Origin: Steinernema hermaphroditum
Taxonomy: Eukaryota > Nematoda > Chromadorea > Rhabditida > Steinernematidae
NCBI GenBank assembly: GCA_030435675.1
Contig: CM059622.1
Coordinates: 3,224,001-3,288,000 of the forward strand
DNA: 64,000 nt
Reading direction: 5' to 3'
Shown here: in pieces, positions 8,529 through 21,734 of the stretch
Position numbering within the stretch: position 1 is the stretch's first letter
Layout: every line of letters starts with the position of its first letter
Notes under the pieces: generated by a model
Database searches by the model: none
What the model saw: the letters and a program-made list of their open reading frames with translations, nothing else
Told to the model about the DNA's origin: nothing
Translations under genes and position numbers: made by a program

Positions 8529-11500
8529 CTAGTTATGCCCATTATAGAGATCAGCCATGCAGGTGATCACTGGCGGCAGGAAATTACCGTTTGCGGTAAC
8601 ATCGATCCAGTCAATGTCAAAAGGCCCACGCCTAGCAAAGAACTGAATAATAATTGATTATCAATTCAGCGATCACAGGTGATTCCCACCTCTGTTCCGT
8701 AAAACGCCTGCATGTTGTTCGGTTCAGTAAACCGCCAGTTGGTATAATTAGGTTTAGAGTTGTCCGAAACCCATCTGAAGTTCTCCTTTCCCCATTCCCA
8801 GCCTTCGGGTATCTGAAGGCCAATTATGGAGTGTTCAATTACGTCGTTTTGCTCTTTATTCACAATCTTCACCGGCTGCGCTCCAATATCCGAACAGTGC
8901 TTGTTCATTTCTCGCTGATTTTGAGGTTTTCCTACCTAAAAGGACGAACATCATAAGGGAACGGTGAAAGTACCTACAATTTTAACTGTTCCAATGCATT
9001 TTCCAAAGACTGGATTGTATTGTAGTGTATGTGAACAGCACTTAGACGTTCCTTTTGTCAGTCTCATCTCGGGGGGACAGCACACAGGCTTCATGTCAAC
9101 CATCCCCTTAAATTCGGTTCCTTTCGCACAGCACACGTCAATTCCAGCTTCTTTCCTAATGAACACTTTTCCTTTGGGACAGCAGATTGCTTTATATCCA
9201 TCGCGTCCTCCGACCTCTTGTCCAGCTGGACAACAATTTTCCTTTTGTGGACAGCACACTTCGGCTCCTTTGTCGTCTTTTCCAGGAAAGGTGTTGCTCG
9301 GACAGCACATATCGGTTCCGTCTTGTTTTCCGATCGCCCAGCAACATTTTGACGCTTCTTTAAGAAGAGATTGACCCTGTGGGCAGCATACGTATTGATT
9401 CTCATGGATTCCTTTGAATTCCTCCCCCTTGGGACAGCAGATGGCGTCGTCTATTATACGGCCACCAACCTCTTGTCCGGCTGGACAACAGCCATCCTTT
9501 TGTGGACAGCAGAGTTCATCTCCTGTCTTGTCCTTTCCTGGGAACCTTCCTTTCGGGCAGCATACTTCTTGTCCATCTCGTTGTTTTATGGTATAGCAGC
9601 ACTGCGACGAGGTGCCCAACATCTTCTGTCCTCTCGGACAGCAGAGGTCTTTTCCTCCCAGAGCCTTCTGGAAAGCTTCGCCTTTCGGACAGCAAGTGGC
9701 CCTTCCATTCTCCTCTCCGGTGATTACTGTACCTTGTGGGCAGCAGGTCTTTTCTTGAGGACAGCATACTTCGTTTGAGTTGGCATCTTTTCCCGGGAAG
9801 GTGCCTTCCGGACAGCACACATCTCTTCCCTTCTTCTTGATGGCATAGCAGCACTGAGACGATCCAATGACTGTCCTCTTCCCTTTGGGACAGCAGATGG
9901 CCCTGTTGTCGACGCGAGCGACGACCTCTTGTCCAGCTGGACAGCAAGATCCCTTTTCTGGACAGCAGACTCCCTTGCCATCGTACGTTCCAGAGAACAT
10001 TCCGTCGGGACAGCATGAGCTCTGTCCCTTGTCAGTGATGAAACTGCAACAGCCAGCGCCTTCGGGTTTGAGCATTTGACCTTTGGGGCATTTTTCTAAA
10101 ACGGAGTTTCAATCCCTTTTTCGATGGGTTAATGTTCATTGAGATTGATCTTTCCCAGCATGTCCCTTTTCCTACCTTCCTACCCGTTTCCAACAGATGG
10201 GTCATGGACCTATTCTACTGTCTACTTTTATATCAACTCCGCATCGACGTGTGTAGCTGTCTGTTATGCTTGACTTTTAGAGTTGATCTCATGTTTAAAA
10301 TTGTCCAAAATTGTCAAAAAATTAATGGCCAAAAATTGGCTCACAATTTTGGTGTTTTGCGTTATCCTTCAATGTTTACACAAGACTGACTAAGGGGCAT
10401 CTGGAGATATGTCAAACGAAGCGGGAAAAATCCCTTTTCATTCGACGACAACAACGAGACGACAACAAGACAGACAGTTATCCTCTGTCTCAAGAGGAAA
10501 ATAATGGCTCTACAATCGACATTCACGGGCCTGAAAAGGATGTGTAAACAGAAGAAAGCCATTTTTGAGAGAATTCAAACGTGATGCCGGTCGAAATGGG
10601 ACCGGACTCAGAATGATCGATCTCTCGTCTCAAGCTCTTGAAAGTGTCTTTTCTCTCTACATCTCCTTTTACCCCTTGTCGGATCTGTCTTTTGCCTTTG
10701 TCTGAAGGCTTCACTGACATTCGCTCACGTACCTGCAGTGGTCGTTGTTGCAGCTTCTGTTGAAGTGATTGTGGTAGTTGTTTCAGTTGTCGTCGTGGAG
10801 GCTGTTGTAGGAGTAGTGGAAGTTGAAGAAGGTTGGTCCGTCTTCTCCTCCTTTTTCTTGCAGACCGCCTCACCATTCTCGACCTTTACCATGTCCTCTC
10901 CCTCGGGACAACAACTAGTCTTCTCTGGACAGCAGACTCCCTCGCCATCGTACGTTCCAGGGAATTTCCCTTCGGGACAGCAGCTTCTACGTTTGTTTCG
11001 TGTTATATAGTAGCAGCATCTGCCTCCTTCTTGCATTTTGTCCTTAGGACATCCTTCTGAAACAACGATTTGGAAGGTAAGATGAGCGGCCGAAGATTGA
11101 AATAATCATCTTTGGGGTGTGCACTACAGAAATCTAATTTTTGGTGTAGTTAAGTAATATTATAGTGCAGAATGCGCAAAAATAAAAAACTTTCCTGATG
11201 GAAACGATGGACAGGTGGACACTTCCTATTCAAATGGTTGCAAAGGTTGCATAACGAGACAGAAAAGCCTACTACAGCCCATGCGACCAGTCTTCTCTCT
11301 GTCCCCTCTAGAACGTGTGTTTTGGGGAGGAGAGGGTAGACTGGTCACACAGGAAATTTCTGACGCAAGGCCATTTTGGCTGTCATTCACCAGCTTCACT
11401 AGCTCAAGGTGTCCACTTTTCGAATGAGTTTCAGTGATAATCGCTCACGTACTTGCAATGGCCGTTGTTGCAGCTTCTGTTGAGGTGGTGGTGGTAGTCG

Positions 11501-12363
11501 GAATTGTTGTTTCTGTTGTAGTCGTTGAGGTTGTTGTAGGAGTAGTGACAAAGGGTCGTTCCTTCTTCATACAGATAGCTTCACCATTCTCGACCCTGAC
11601 CACACCCTCTCCCTCGAGACAACAACTAGTCTTCTCTGGACAGCAGACTCCCTCACCATCGTACGTTCCAGGGAACTTCCCTTCGGGACAACACATCCTG
11701 GTGCCGTTGCTGTGGGCGATGAACGGACAACATTCCGAGCTTCTCGGTTTCGGCATTTCACCTTTCGAACATTTCACTAAAATTGTAGGTTCAGTGCAGA
11801 GTACTAGTGTACATTCACCAATGCAGTCATCAGCTTGAATTGTTTTACAGTAATCCCGAACTTCCATCAACTTCCGACAGGATTCATCACTGTTTTTCGC
11901 GCAGCTCGACGCACCTTTTAGAACGTCCGATACTGTAAAGTACATCTTTGCCCTCCGCAGTGAGAGACTCTTCTTACATGGATAGGGGCCAGAGTTCGCA
12001 GGACACTCTAAGACTTCCCTTTTGTCGACGAGGTAGTAGTAGGGGAAGGCCGTGGGGGACGAGTCCTGTCTCCTCTCGAAGAAGTCGATCCTCTCGATCA
12101 GACGACACGAGTAGTTGAAGGGACCGAGGCGGGCGATCTCGTAGCCGAGACTGTCGCCCTCCACAATGATGTCCCCGCATAGTTCGGGCTTTTCATAGAT
12201 TGTGACTTCTCCGAACTTCCCGTGGACGATCGGCGACACTTTGATGTACACGTAGATGGCATCGGAGAAGACGAAGACCTGCAAAATGGATGGGATACTG
12301 TAGAGAAGGTCTACCCACCGCAAAGGAAAAGAAGACATGAAGAAACCGACCGTTCAGGTCCAT
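8529..12363 (-). CDS. Secreted PAN-like / CCP-cysteine-repeat / C-type-lectin-like protein, 861 aa
   Basis: Eight exons, all in phase: 12363-12319, 12278-11978, 11932-11819, 11776-11453, 11056-10733, 10095-8978, 8935-8690 and 8642-8529. Exon 1 is a short hydrophobic leader (MDLNGRFLHVFFSFA). Residues 16-115 form a PAN/apple-like domain (VSPIVHG, YEKPELCG, FNYSCRLI, YYYLVDKREV). Exons 4 and 5 each encode one cysteine module (CCPEGKFPGTYDGEGVCCPE) plus a Thr-rich, probably O-glycosylated linker. Exon 6 carries about four 85-residue repeats built from CCPxG pairs (CCPAGQEVGGR, AICCPKG). The last two exons form a C-type-lectin-like domain with GLQIPEGWEWG, NFRW, EPNN and DWIDV; the usual inner Cys pair is not seen, so calcium/sugar binding is uncertain. 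Presumed extracellular, possibly cuticle, mucus or immune. Plus-strand frames reading FGQQTS or GQHIS here are antisense shadows of CCP codons. Confidence 0.85.
10736..11776 (-). repeat. Tandem duplicated exons 4 and 5 of the CCP/lectin gene
   Basis: Exon 4 (11776-11453) and exon 5 (11056-10733) are both 324 nt, both phase 1 to phase 1, and both end at a GTACGTGAGCG donor. They encode the same order of CCP module followed by Thr/Ser-rich linker. Similarity continues a short way into the following introns. This is a clean internal exon duplication. Confidence 0.85.
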
Positions 12364-12635
12364 CCCGGAAGAAACGAATGTGAAAATCGAGAGTTGGCCC
12401 ACTTTGGGTCACTTCATCTCTAATGGACCCCTTAAGTTTTATGCTCCTAATGGGAAGAAGGCACTTTGTTGTCATGGACGCTGATCTAGACGCGTCGCAA
12501 GTGTATCTGTTCCAATTTAGGACACAAGTGGCGGAAGTTGTTCGAAGTCGTTAATGTTTAGTGCATGTGTAAAATTCACTTCCGTGTTCCCCGGGAATAC
12601 CACACACGAAGTTCACCATGTACTAGTCCACTTTA

Positions 12636-15238
12636 TTACGCTCTCTCAGCCTTTCCGGCCACATATCCTTGTTTTTCCTTCCTCCGACAGCTACAGTACA
12701 CCGCTATCACAACAGCAAAGAAGACAATGATGACACCGGCGATGATGAGGTAGATACCGTAATCCTTCCAGACGCTTTTCTGAGATCCAGTCTCAACTCC
12801 TTCCATCTCTTCTTGGCTTCCGTCCGACTGCTTGACTGTCGCTCGAAGGTCCAGAATCGTGACGTCAGAAGAGATATTCACCCAGACGTTTCCTCTGGTG
12901 AACGAAGGCTCCAGCACGTCTACCGTAATCCAGAACTCGGCCTTCTCCGTGTGGTCGAAGACTTCGTTGTCGATCTGCAGCTCGAGGGGAAGGTCGATGC
13001 CGTCAAAATCCTGCGACATTTCCATGTCGATGGAGCTGACGCAGACGTTCTGCGCGACGAACGTTCCCATACAGTACTCGGGGACCTGAACGTGGAAAAG
13101 TAGGCTGAGAGGAGGGGCGACGAGGACTGACCATCTCCTTGTACTTGTAGTGGAAGACGAGACGTTCGGGCTGAAGAGTGCTCCAATAGGGCTGCAGCCA
13201 GAATTGCTTGACGTCGACGGAGGTGTACGTTTCCTTGACGTGCGGTCTGACAGACGGCAGTTTCTGGAGGGCTGAAAACCAAGGATTTATTGGGTGGATT
13301 TCGAAGCCAGAGGCAGCGCTGTTTTGGTGACACTTTTGGGACTACAGTGCTGGAAATAATGATAGCCGCACTCTGTTTTGTACAGGGCTTTGTTTTGCTT
13401 AAGCTTTGTTGCTTAACGTGTTTAAAGCAGTATTTAATAGTTTTTCTCTATTACATTTTTATAACATTTTTCTCAAGGTATTGAATTACATACAAAAGAC
13501 TGTCGGAATCCATTGGAGATCCAATCAAACAATCGATCCAATCCTTCCAATCAAACACCACACCACGACCGACAGAAGAATCTTGGGTTGATACATGTCA
13601 AAAAGAAGGAACCGTTTCTAGCTCGAACAATCAAGTTTATGTAACTCAAAATATTCAACGCCTCAGTGAATACCGCTTGTTCCTAGTCCCGCATCGATCT
13701 TGGAAACAAGGCAATGAACAAAATCTAACACACTAACAATCTGTGATCACTTTGATCACACTAACAAAGGAGTGGTCAAACATGATCGACGCGAGACTAG
13801 GGACAGCGGTAAGCCACATTAGGATGAATGTGGTTAGGGCGAAAGTGAATGTCAGCTTGGTGACTAATAACTAACTATAACTAGTAACTTTTTATGAAAC
13901 GCAAGGCTGCCTTAAAAGGACAAGTTACCCGTTCCGTGCTTTCCGTGCTGACAAGTTACCCGTTCCGTACTGGGGCACTTACGGGCGAAGCCTGGTCTCT
14001 ATGGATACTGAAAGAGAATAGTCCAAGAAGGAAGGGACAACTTAAATCAAAGAGCATCTGCAAGAACTTATCCAACATGGACCAGCTGTCTGACTTGTTT
14101 TTGTGTACTAAAATTTGGTTGTAATTTTCGGTCGAGTTTAGCTCGAGAAGAACTGCAGATAAGATACAATGCCCTGTCGAACAAGGTAGATAACTTTTGA
14201 ATGTCTGCTCGCTTTATAATTCATTTTGGTTTCGTTTTCCGGATCAACGAGTCCCTCGGCGGTTTCGACCATCGGAAATTTAAGCTGCTTATTATCTTAT
14301 TATTTTTTCTAAGAAGGCACTTAGCTTTGAAAAGCTGTGTGATATGATACGTGGGGAAAAGCAGTCATCGACTAATGCGATTAAAATGCGGCTATCCTTA
14401 TGAACAGCTAAGCCTGCCAACCCGTTCTGTTTGATCAATCTATCAACGTTATCGCGTGCTCGTATAATTCGGACCACCAAGGCCGTGTTTGCAAACAGCG
14501 CTTCAGCTGATGTTTACCCTCGTTTGCACATTTACGGCTGCAGTTGTAAATTAAATGGACATTCGTTTATGTTCGGCAAATGTCACGTCAGAGGCGCTTA
14601 ATTGGATTTTGCATTTCACGCTTTTTTGATGTATTTTTCAGCAGCTACTCTTCCAGTGAAGACATCAATAAGTAGGCTCTGCAGGGCCTAAACAGAACAG
14701 CCTCAATGCACTTTCCTTTAGTGACTCATTAAGGTCCATAAAGCATGTCCTTGTGAAAGCCATAAAACCCCCTACCGTACCCCGCCAAGGACTCACCCTG
14801 TCGATAGCAGTACTCCTTGGCGGCGCCCTTCTTTTGCCCCTCGTCTTCGCAACTTTCAGGCAAGAAGTGGTCGCATAGACACTTTCCCTCCGCTCTTAGG
14901 CACACACTAAACGACCCGTTTATGTCCTTGTTTACAGCCCGTCCGTACCTGAAGCCCTTCCGGCCGCAGATTCCACAGTCGCCGCAGTCGACGACGTCTC
15001 CAGGCGGCGTCGCATAATCGCCGGCCGTCGTGGTCGCCGCGTTTACGGCTCCGTCGCAAACGACCCGCGAACACTTCCTAAATCAATCATCACCGATAGC
15101 CATCTTCGAGAATTATGAGCGATTTACGAACATCGTCTCGGCGGCGAGGACGACGCGCACATCGTCGGAAGCCTTTGAGGGACGAAGGCTCGCGAAGAGC
15201 AGAAGAAGCAGGAGTACCGCCGTCGATGAGGGCAGCAT
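12636..15238 (-). CDS. Single-pass membrane protein with Cys-rich N-terminal domain, unknown function
   Basis: A four-exon model gives 325 aa: 15238-15132, 15077-14797, 13271-13132 and 13085-12636. Exon 1 encodes a signal peptide (MLPSSTAVLLLLLLFASLRP). Exon 2 is cysteine-rich (CGDCGICGRKGF, CLCDHFLPESC) and would be extracellular. Exons 3 and 4 encode a beta-rich ectodomain, then a transmembrane helix at about residues 285-307 (YLIIAGVIIVFFAVV) and a short basic cytoplasmic tail (CSCRRKEKQ). The stop is TAA at 12638-12636. Phases of exons 2 to 4 agree at good splice sites. The first donor is less sure: GTTCGT fits the phase, while the stronger-looking GTAAAT four bases further on does not. 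The third exon is separated from the second by a 1.5-kb intron. I do not recognise the family. The start of this gene and of the lectin gene downstream suggest two secreted/surface genes in a row on the minus strand. Confidence 0.7.
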
Positions 15239-18200
15239 GAGGCGGCGACGGTGATTTTTCTGCAATTGACACGGTTTTTAGCGTGTGACACCGCGACGAT
15301 TTGTGCGAATTGGGTGTAAAACGCGATCGCGAGCGCAACGGAGGCCGCCATTTGCGGCTGACGACGTCATCTGAGTGCGAAGGAGACCGGGGGATCGTAA
15401 ACGACGCCGTCGAGAGTTTGATCGGTCCATAGACAGACGTTTGGTCCCTATCGGAAGGGTCTTCTGTTCAGTACTGATGTCAAAGATCGACTTATTATAT
15501 TATTAAGATCGATATAAGATTGGCTTATTTATCCTATTTTCGCAGATAATCTCAATTAGCACTTCGATCTGTCTAAATAGTGAAGTTCAAGAAATTGAAT
15601 TAAATAATGCTGTCTTCAGGGTGACTCTTTTCATTAGCCCCTATTGAGAAGCCTATTTCCAATAAAAATTTACCGTAATTTATGTGTTCCACTATGCACA
15701 GAAGTACTGTGATTGATTTATGTTCTGATAGAAAGCCGCATAATCCCTCATTTCGGATTGGCTGACCAGAAAAAGTAACTTTATTTTGGATAGTGCATAT
15801 AGAGACAGTCTGAAAACAAGTGATCAATGAACTCAGCTTCCCTTGGAGACGTTTCTTATGTGAATGCTAAAAAAGGTCTTATGTATGCATGTCTCAAGCA
15901 CTATCTTTTGCAAAAAAAAAGTGACCGAAAAGTGATTTGTGCTCCATCCTGTCTGAAACGAGATCCATTTAGACAGTCTACCCAGACAGATTGTTTTCTG
16001 CAGATAGTGTGTAATATGAAAACAGACAGAGGATAGACATTTACAAAGCGGTCTATCCAGATCTGTCCAAATTTGTAGAGAAAATCTATTTTTGAAAGTT
16101 ATACGGGAACCCCTCAACCATGACCATTTTCCATCTGCCCACCCGCTCCCTAACAGTCCAACTCCGCATCCACTCATCACTCTTTTGCAACATTTCCAAA
16201 GTGCAAGACAGATTTTATCGCGCGCATAAATCTCATAAAAAAGCGTCCGAGCGATCAGATCGTTTTCGGCGGACATTCCGCAGACTGAATGAGGAAGAAA
16301 GGACAAAAATGATTGTTTGCCTTTTGCGGCGTCCTCGAGAGGGCGGACTCGGCGCCACGACGCTGTCCTCGAGATCGTCAATTATTCAGGCGGCCGAGTC
16401 GTTTGACAACAGGCGATGTTTGGAGGAAGAGGGTTCTTCACGAACGATGGGTGAATCATTAAACAACACCATAGTTAAAAGTTAGTCATAAACTGGAATT
16501 GAGGTGCGCCAGACACATGTAGGTGGGCGTTAAAAACTGAGTGAATACTCATCGACTTGACTAGAAACTGGGTGACTTGAATCCAAAATATCAGAACAGA
16601 GAAAGGTGCCTGTAAAGCAACCATAGGAACGAAACATTTGTGTCGGTGGCGATCGGGTCATCCACTCTTTCCCTCAGAAATGAGTTGAGTGAGCGGCCGT
16701 TCTTGGCCGTCGATGGTGGTTCAGTGATGCCCTCGGCTCATAATATATACATAGGATCTCTGTTCCGGGACTTCTCCTTTTTGGAAATCGGAAAAGATAC
16801 ATCGGACCCCTTTTTTAGACAGCGGCCTGTCTTATGATCTCCTAACGCGTGATAAAGGGTAACTTCAACGACTCGAAATGATTGAGTCGTTTAACTGTGA
16901 TTTACTATAAGGCTTGGATTCTAAAGCGGAAGAAAAAAAAGAAACCAACTGGTACTACGACATCTGAGTGACCATGGTCTGGTCGAGTTTGAGTGCTCGA
17001 AATGGTCGAATTCACCGTCTAAGACATTAGACCCTGTTAAGTAACGACACATTGATGGAATCAGTCTAAGTAATGAGAGAAGAGAAAGAACTGTGACTTG
17101 CATCAGTCCGGTCGGACGAGCTAGTTGAATGTCGTACCACGGACCGAAGGCCGTTTTTGTCATTTAATTAAAAAGTTGATATTTACGTTGAACTTTGTAA
17201 TTAGAGGAACTGCAAATAAGATGACCGCCTTTCTGTAAGAAAGCTACTGTAGCCAGGCTACCCCTTGGCATTCTCATTTAACTGGGTTGAGATACTAGAC
17301 ACTTCAAGAAGCCCGACACTCATTGACCCTATAAAAAGAACATGTGTTTCTCCTGTTGACAGATCAAAAACGTAAAGAGACAATGCCTCACCCCATCCCC
17401 GGACCGTAAACAGCCTCATTACTCAACTCTCATCGCTAATGGAGGGCGTCGCGGCATCAGATAAACGAAACAATATGGACATCAATCGCGCTGAGAGGAC
17501 AACGGCGCCACTCATCGCCGAAATCTCATTATTTATGGCGCGCCATCGCGTTTCCCTTTTGTCCAAAAGGCAATCAACGCAATTTCCTTTGGGGTTCCGA
17601 GTGACCACCCAGCCTGTGGACAACTGCAAATCGATGCAAGCAGGTGGCCTTGCGGGGACCAACGGAAGCGGTAAAGCGTAATTGGAGGTTACGCGAGCAC
17701 GTCGAACGGCCTCGGAGTGAAAAATGGAGTAAAAGATCGATTTGCGCCAAACCGCTAAACGCGTACGGTCGAGCGGAGACGAACGAGTCGGAACGAGTTT
17801 ATAATTGATATGTACACGGGCGCGAAAGTGAGATTATGACATGACCGTCGGCGACAAGTGGCCATCTTGTGGTCGTTGTGAAATGATGGAATTACGAAAA
17901 GGAGACAGTTAAGAGGAAAAAAGGTCAAGTAAATAGTCAATATTGTCGAGATAAAAGGAATGTGGTAGAGTAAAGTGAGTCAATACCGTAGATTAGTCTA
18001 TCCAATCATTGCATCTTTTGCCAGCTCAAATTCAGCCATACCTAAACCGGTTTATCCCAATGGAAATCTTCGAAAGCGAGGGGTTTATGGTAAATGGTGT
18101 AGTCCAAAAAAACAATATCAGAAGGGTTATAATAAAACTGTCTAGACATCTAAAGCACTTTGCTCTCGAACAACCACAGTAAATGCGTCGTTTTGAGCTT

Positions 18201-21200
18201 TTGAGCTTTCGAAAGTGAAGATCGAGCGGGGAATGATGATTGAAAGTCTCAGAATGATCTATTCACATCGGTATTTCACATGTTTGCCGGCGGTGCCACT
18301 ACTGGTGCCTTTGCGCCTGGAGAGCTACAGTATAAGGCTTGGCACTCAACTCGGGCTAGAACCCGCTGGAGTCGGTTGCGAATCGCTATTTTAACTAGCC
18401 GACTCGATATTGTTTGACTCAAACCCTAGACTGGACCCTAAGCGGGCGAGTTTCGTTTATAAAGATTATCGAAGGCTGATGAAGATGCAGTTAAAAATAA
18501 ACAGAAGAAAAACCGGCACTGTTCATGCAGCACCACCTGTCGCATGGAGAATACTGCTAATAGACGGGATAATTAATGGAAAATGAGTCGGTCGTCCATT
18601 AATCCTCGCGTGTGGTTGCAAAAACGCACTCTTTCCATTGTTATTTTGAGCGGAACAGCCAAGAGCAACGACAACACTTAAAAGTGTGTTCACTCAAATA
18701 GCCGACGGAGGAAGTCAGAACACGCATGTCGCCCCATTATTTGTAGTCGCATTTTGTATTTTGATCGACTGGACGGGACCAATCAAATACAATGGATCAG
18801 CAACCAGATGCCATGGAATGTACGACGCGAATTTCATATTTTTTCGAATTTCATATTTCATAAAAGAATTCATATCTTTGCAAAAAAACCAACAAAGATG
18901 GAACCAAAATTTAGAGGCTTTTAAACCCCAACCAATCAAAACTCGAAATATTTCTATCAAGATTTTGTCATTAAACAAAGAGAACGAACTGAGAACCGTC
19001 TCCTTCGCTACGGCGACAGTATCGCTTACAACTTTACACTTTCTTTGTCGTCCCATCAATCAAGACCCCATTGTGAAATTGTCAAATTAGTGTCAGGAAG
19101 ATCTATTACCCTTTGATAATGGCGCAAGAGTGCAGTTCTTTTAGAAGGTGTTGAAATGTCTGTCCGGTTCCGTGGAAGCCAGCTTCTTGTGAAATCGGAC
19201 TCTACAGACATGTGTGACCTTTACGATTTCATCAGTTTCGCTTCAAGGCCTCGAGGAACACCCGCCAATTAGTGTCACTTCGATTAATTAGGTGATGAAC
19301 AACTGGGAGTCGTTCTGAATTCTATCTCTTGTACTTTAATGGGACGGTTTCTGGGATACGTTGGCCAACCAATTTCCACTATATAGGGCGTTTATGAACG
19401 CTCTGTCACCGTCGCCGTCGCGCGATTTGTGACCGACCAGTGAGGGACGATTCGTAAATGTCGTCTAAATATCAAAATTTATAAATTCCCAAAAAATAAT
19501 AAAAAAAGCTAATTTCTCACTTACTAGATAGATCTCATCATTTGAAGAGAACTGAACAGATCACGAGATTTATCTTGCAGTCCAAACTGTCTGCCAAAAA
19601 AGCACTTTGTAAATGGTCTAAATGAATCTCATTCGGACGGAGACGTATTAGTCGACAAGGATCCCAGCAGAACCTAATTGTCTACGGCTCTCAAAACAAC
19701 TTAAACGGCTACAGTAGTCACTATGGTTTCCAGCAAAATCTCAACTGCAGCAGCCAACAGAATTTGGACCTCTTATCGTGATGGGCACGATATGGCTTGT
19801 CGATCGCCTTTTTTCCAGAAGATATCGCTTGAGACATGCACACCCAAGACTCAGCATTTTTATCCAAGAAACAATCTGTGAATTCATTTTTCTAAAAGGG
19901 CTTAGGTCTCTAGGGCTCTAAAATTAGACTTTAGGACGCAAAATCACTACATTGCAACGCCGTTGATTTTCTTACATTTTGCAAGAAATTTTTAAAAAGT
20001 AAATAAAAGATTTGTATTCATAAATATTTTATTTTTTTCGGTATTTTTTATTTTTGAATGTTTGAATTTATTTTAATGAACGTTTTATGGTACACTTTTA
20101 ATCTGGTCAATTGAAACGATTTTAAGGAAAAGGTTATCAGTTCGAGCGGAGTATTTGGAAAAAAGGACTTGGAAAACTATCGATCAAACGACTGATTCCA
20201 ATCTACAACCTACCGTCGTATGTAAAGGGCCCTAACGCACAGTCAGGATATCGTTTGCGCAGGACAGTCGCTGGTGTAGTAGATTTTCAAATGGTAAAAC
20301 AATTGGCTTTCACTAAGAAGGGAATAAGGGGGTGCGTTTTCCTACGTTTTAATATTTTGGACAAAGAGCACCAGTGACTTTGCAACGACCACGACACTTT
20401 TTTGCCTAAGACTGCTTGCTTACTCTTAGAGGGTGGTAAACAAGTTATTTTTGGTAAATAAGAGGCGATTAGCATTCGTAAATATTTTTGAACGTCGACG
20501 GAGTCCGAATCTGTCCGAGAACTTCACAAGACTTCACAACTTCACATCACATACAAGACCTCACACGAGACAAAAACGAAATAGACGAACCAAAATGACC
20601 AACGGAGTACCCTGTCCATAAGCAGCCAATCATCAATTTCCGCCAGACCCATCCTTAACCAATTTTGGCCCAAAAAACATAAAGTCAAGCACCCTTGCAG
20701 GAGCAAATAAATCACGAAAACCGCTTTCGATAACTCAGATAGACATCGGTCAAAGCCGACAGACGGTCTATCTGTCTCATCGGCTCTTCCGACAGCCCAT
20801 CACAGAGACATCGCATCGGATCAGACAGATCACAATTACACGACTACTTTCACGATTACGCAATCTGGCGCGCACAGCCTCCGCACTGCCTAACGCGACA
20901 AATCCGTCGTCGCGGCGGCGACGGAGAAGTGACCCGCGCGCAAACATAACACTAATCTGTGTACCCCTCTTGACACTGGTAATTACTCAAATTCCCCTTC
21001 CTCCGCCTCTCCCCGGGGGCGCTCCCAATGATTGACATGCCATAATCCGGCACTTCACTTTGGCGCGTCCTTGGGGGCTCCGTGCAGACTTAAATGGCAA
21101 TGATAGTAAAGAAGATCGAGCGGATCGGGAAAAAATGGATTAAGACGAATGCAACAAAGAGTTGGGTTTCAAAGGCGGTCAAAGTCATAACCACGAACTA

Positions 21201-21730
21201 GACATTAACCGGGTTTCAGATCGTTAAAGTGGTGTCGTTATGTAGCCCTGTGAAGACGATACCACACTGTTAAAATACCGTAGATTTCGATTTGTTCCTG
21301 GGATGAACTAAGTAGAAAAGTGAAATTTCGCAGAAACATTGAAAAAGCCCTGTTAACAAACGCTGTTTAGGGAGTGAATAATGAGAATGCAGGCTTTTAG
21401 ATCTGGAAAAGGGGCAAATTTTTCTGTTAAAGGAGAGTTGAATGGAAGTTCTGAGAAGTAGCACTATACACATCGGGATTTCCTATTCGATTACAGAGTA
21501 GAACGAAAATAAAATGACTTTTGAGACTGTCTACGGAATGCATTTCTTTTGAAAAGACAAAGAATAGTAATGGATCGGTTGGGTACTTTCTATCGCTAGG
21601 CTGCCTCAGAAATCACTTTATTTTTGGCACACCCTGTACTTGAACCGGTTTGTTACGAATTGGACATATTGGGCGAAATGTATAGACGAAGAGTTGGCAC
21701 ATCTCGTGGAACTCACGGAATATAAATCCA
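15239..21730. other. Intergenic, no gene recognised
   Basis: About 6.5 kb with only short unsupported frames (longest about 180 codons at 15833-16381, with no domain or splice support). It contains an AT-rich stretch near 19970-20110. No tRNA-like, rRNA-like or transposon structure was recognised. Confidence 0.55.
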
Positions 21731-21734
21731 GACA

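Noticed and set aside
9091..10079. Several long plus-strand and alternative minus frames (GQQTSCPAGQQ, AVRKEPN types) across the CCP exon
   Set aside because: They are shadows of the repetitive CCP codons; only the minus frame with CCPxG repeats joins in phase to exons on both sides.
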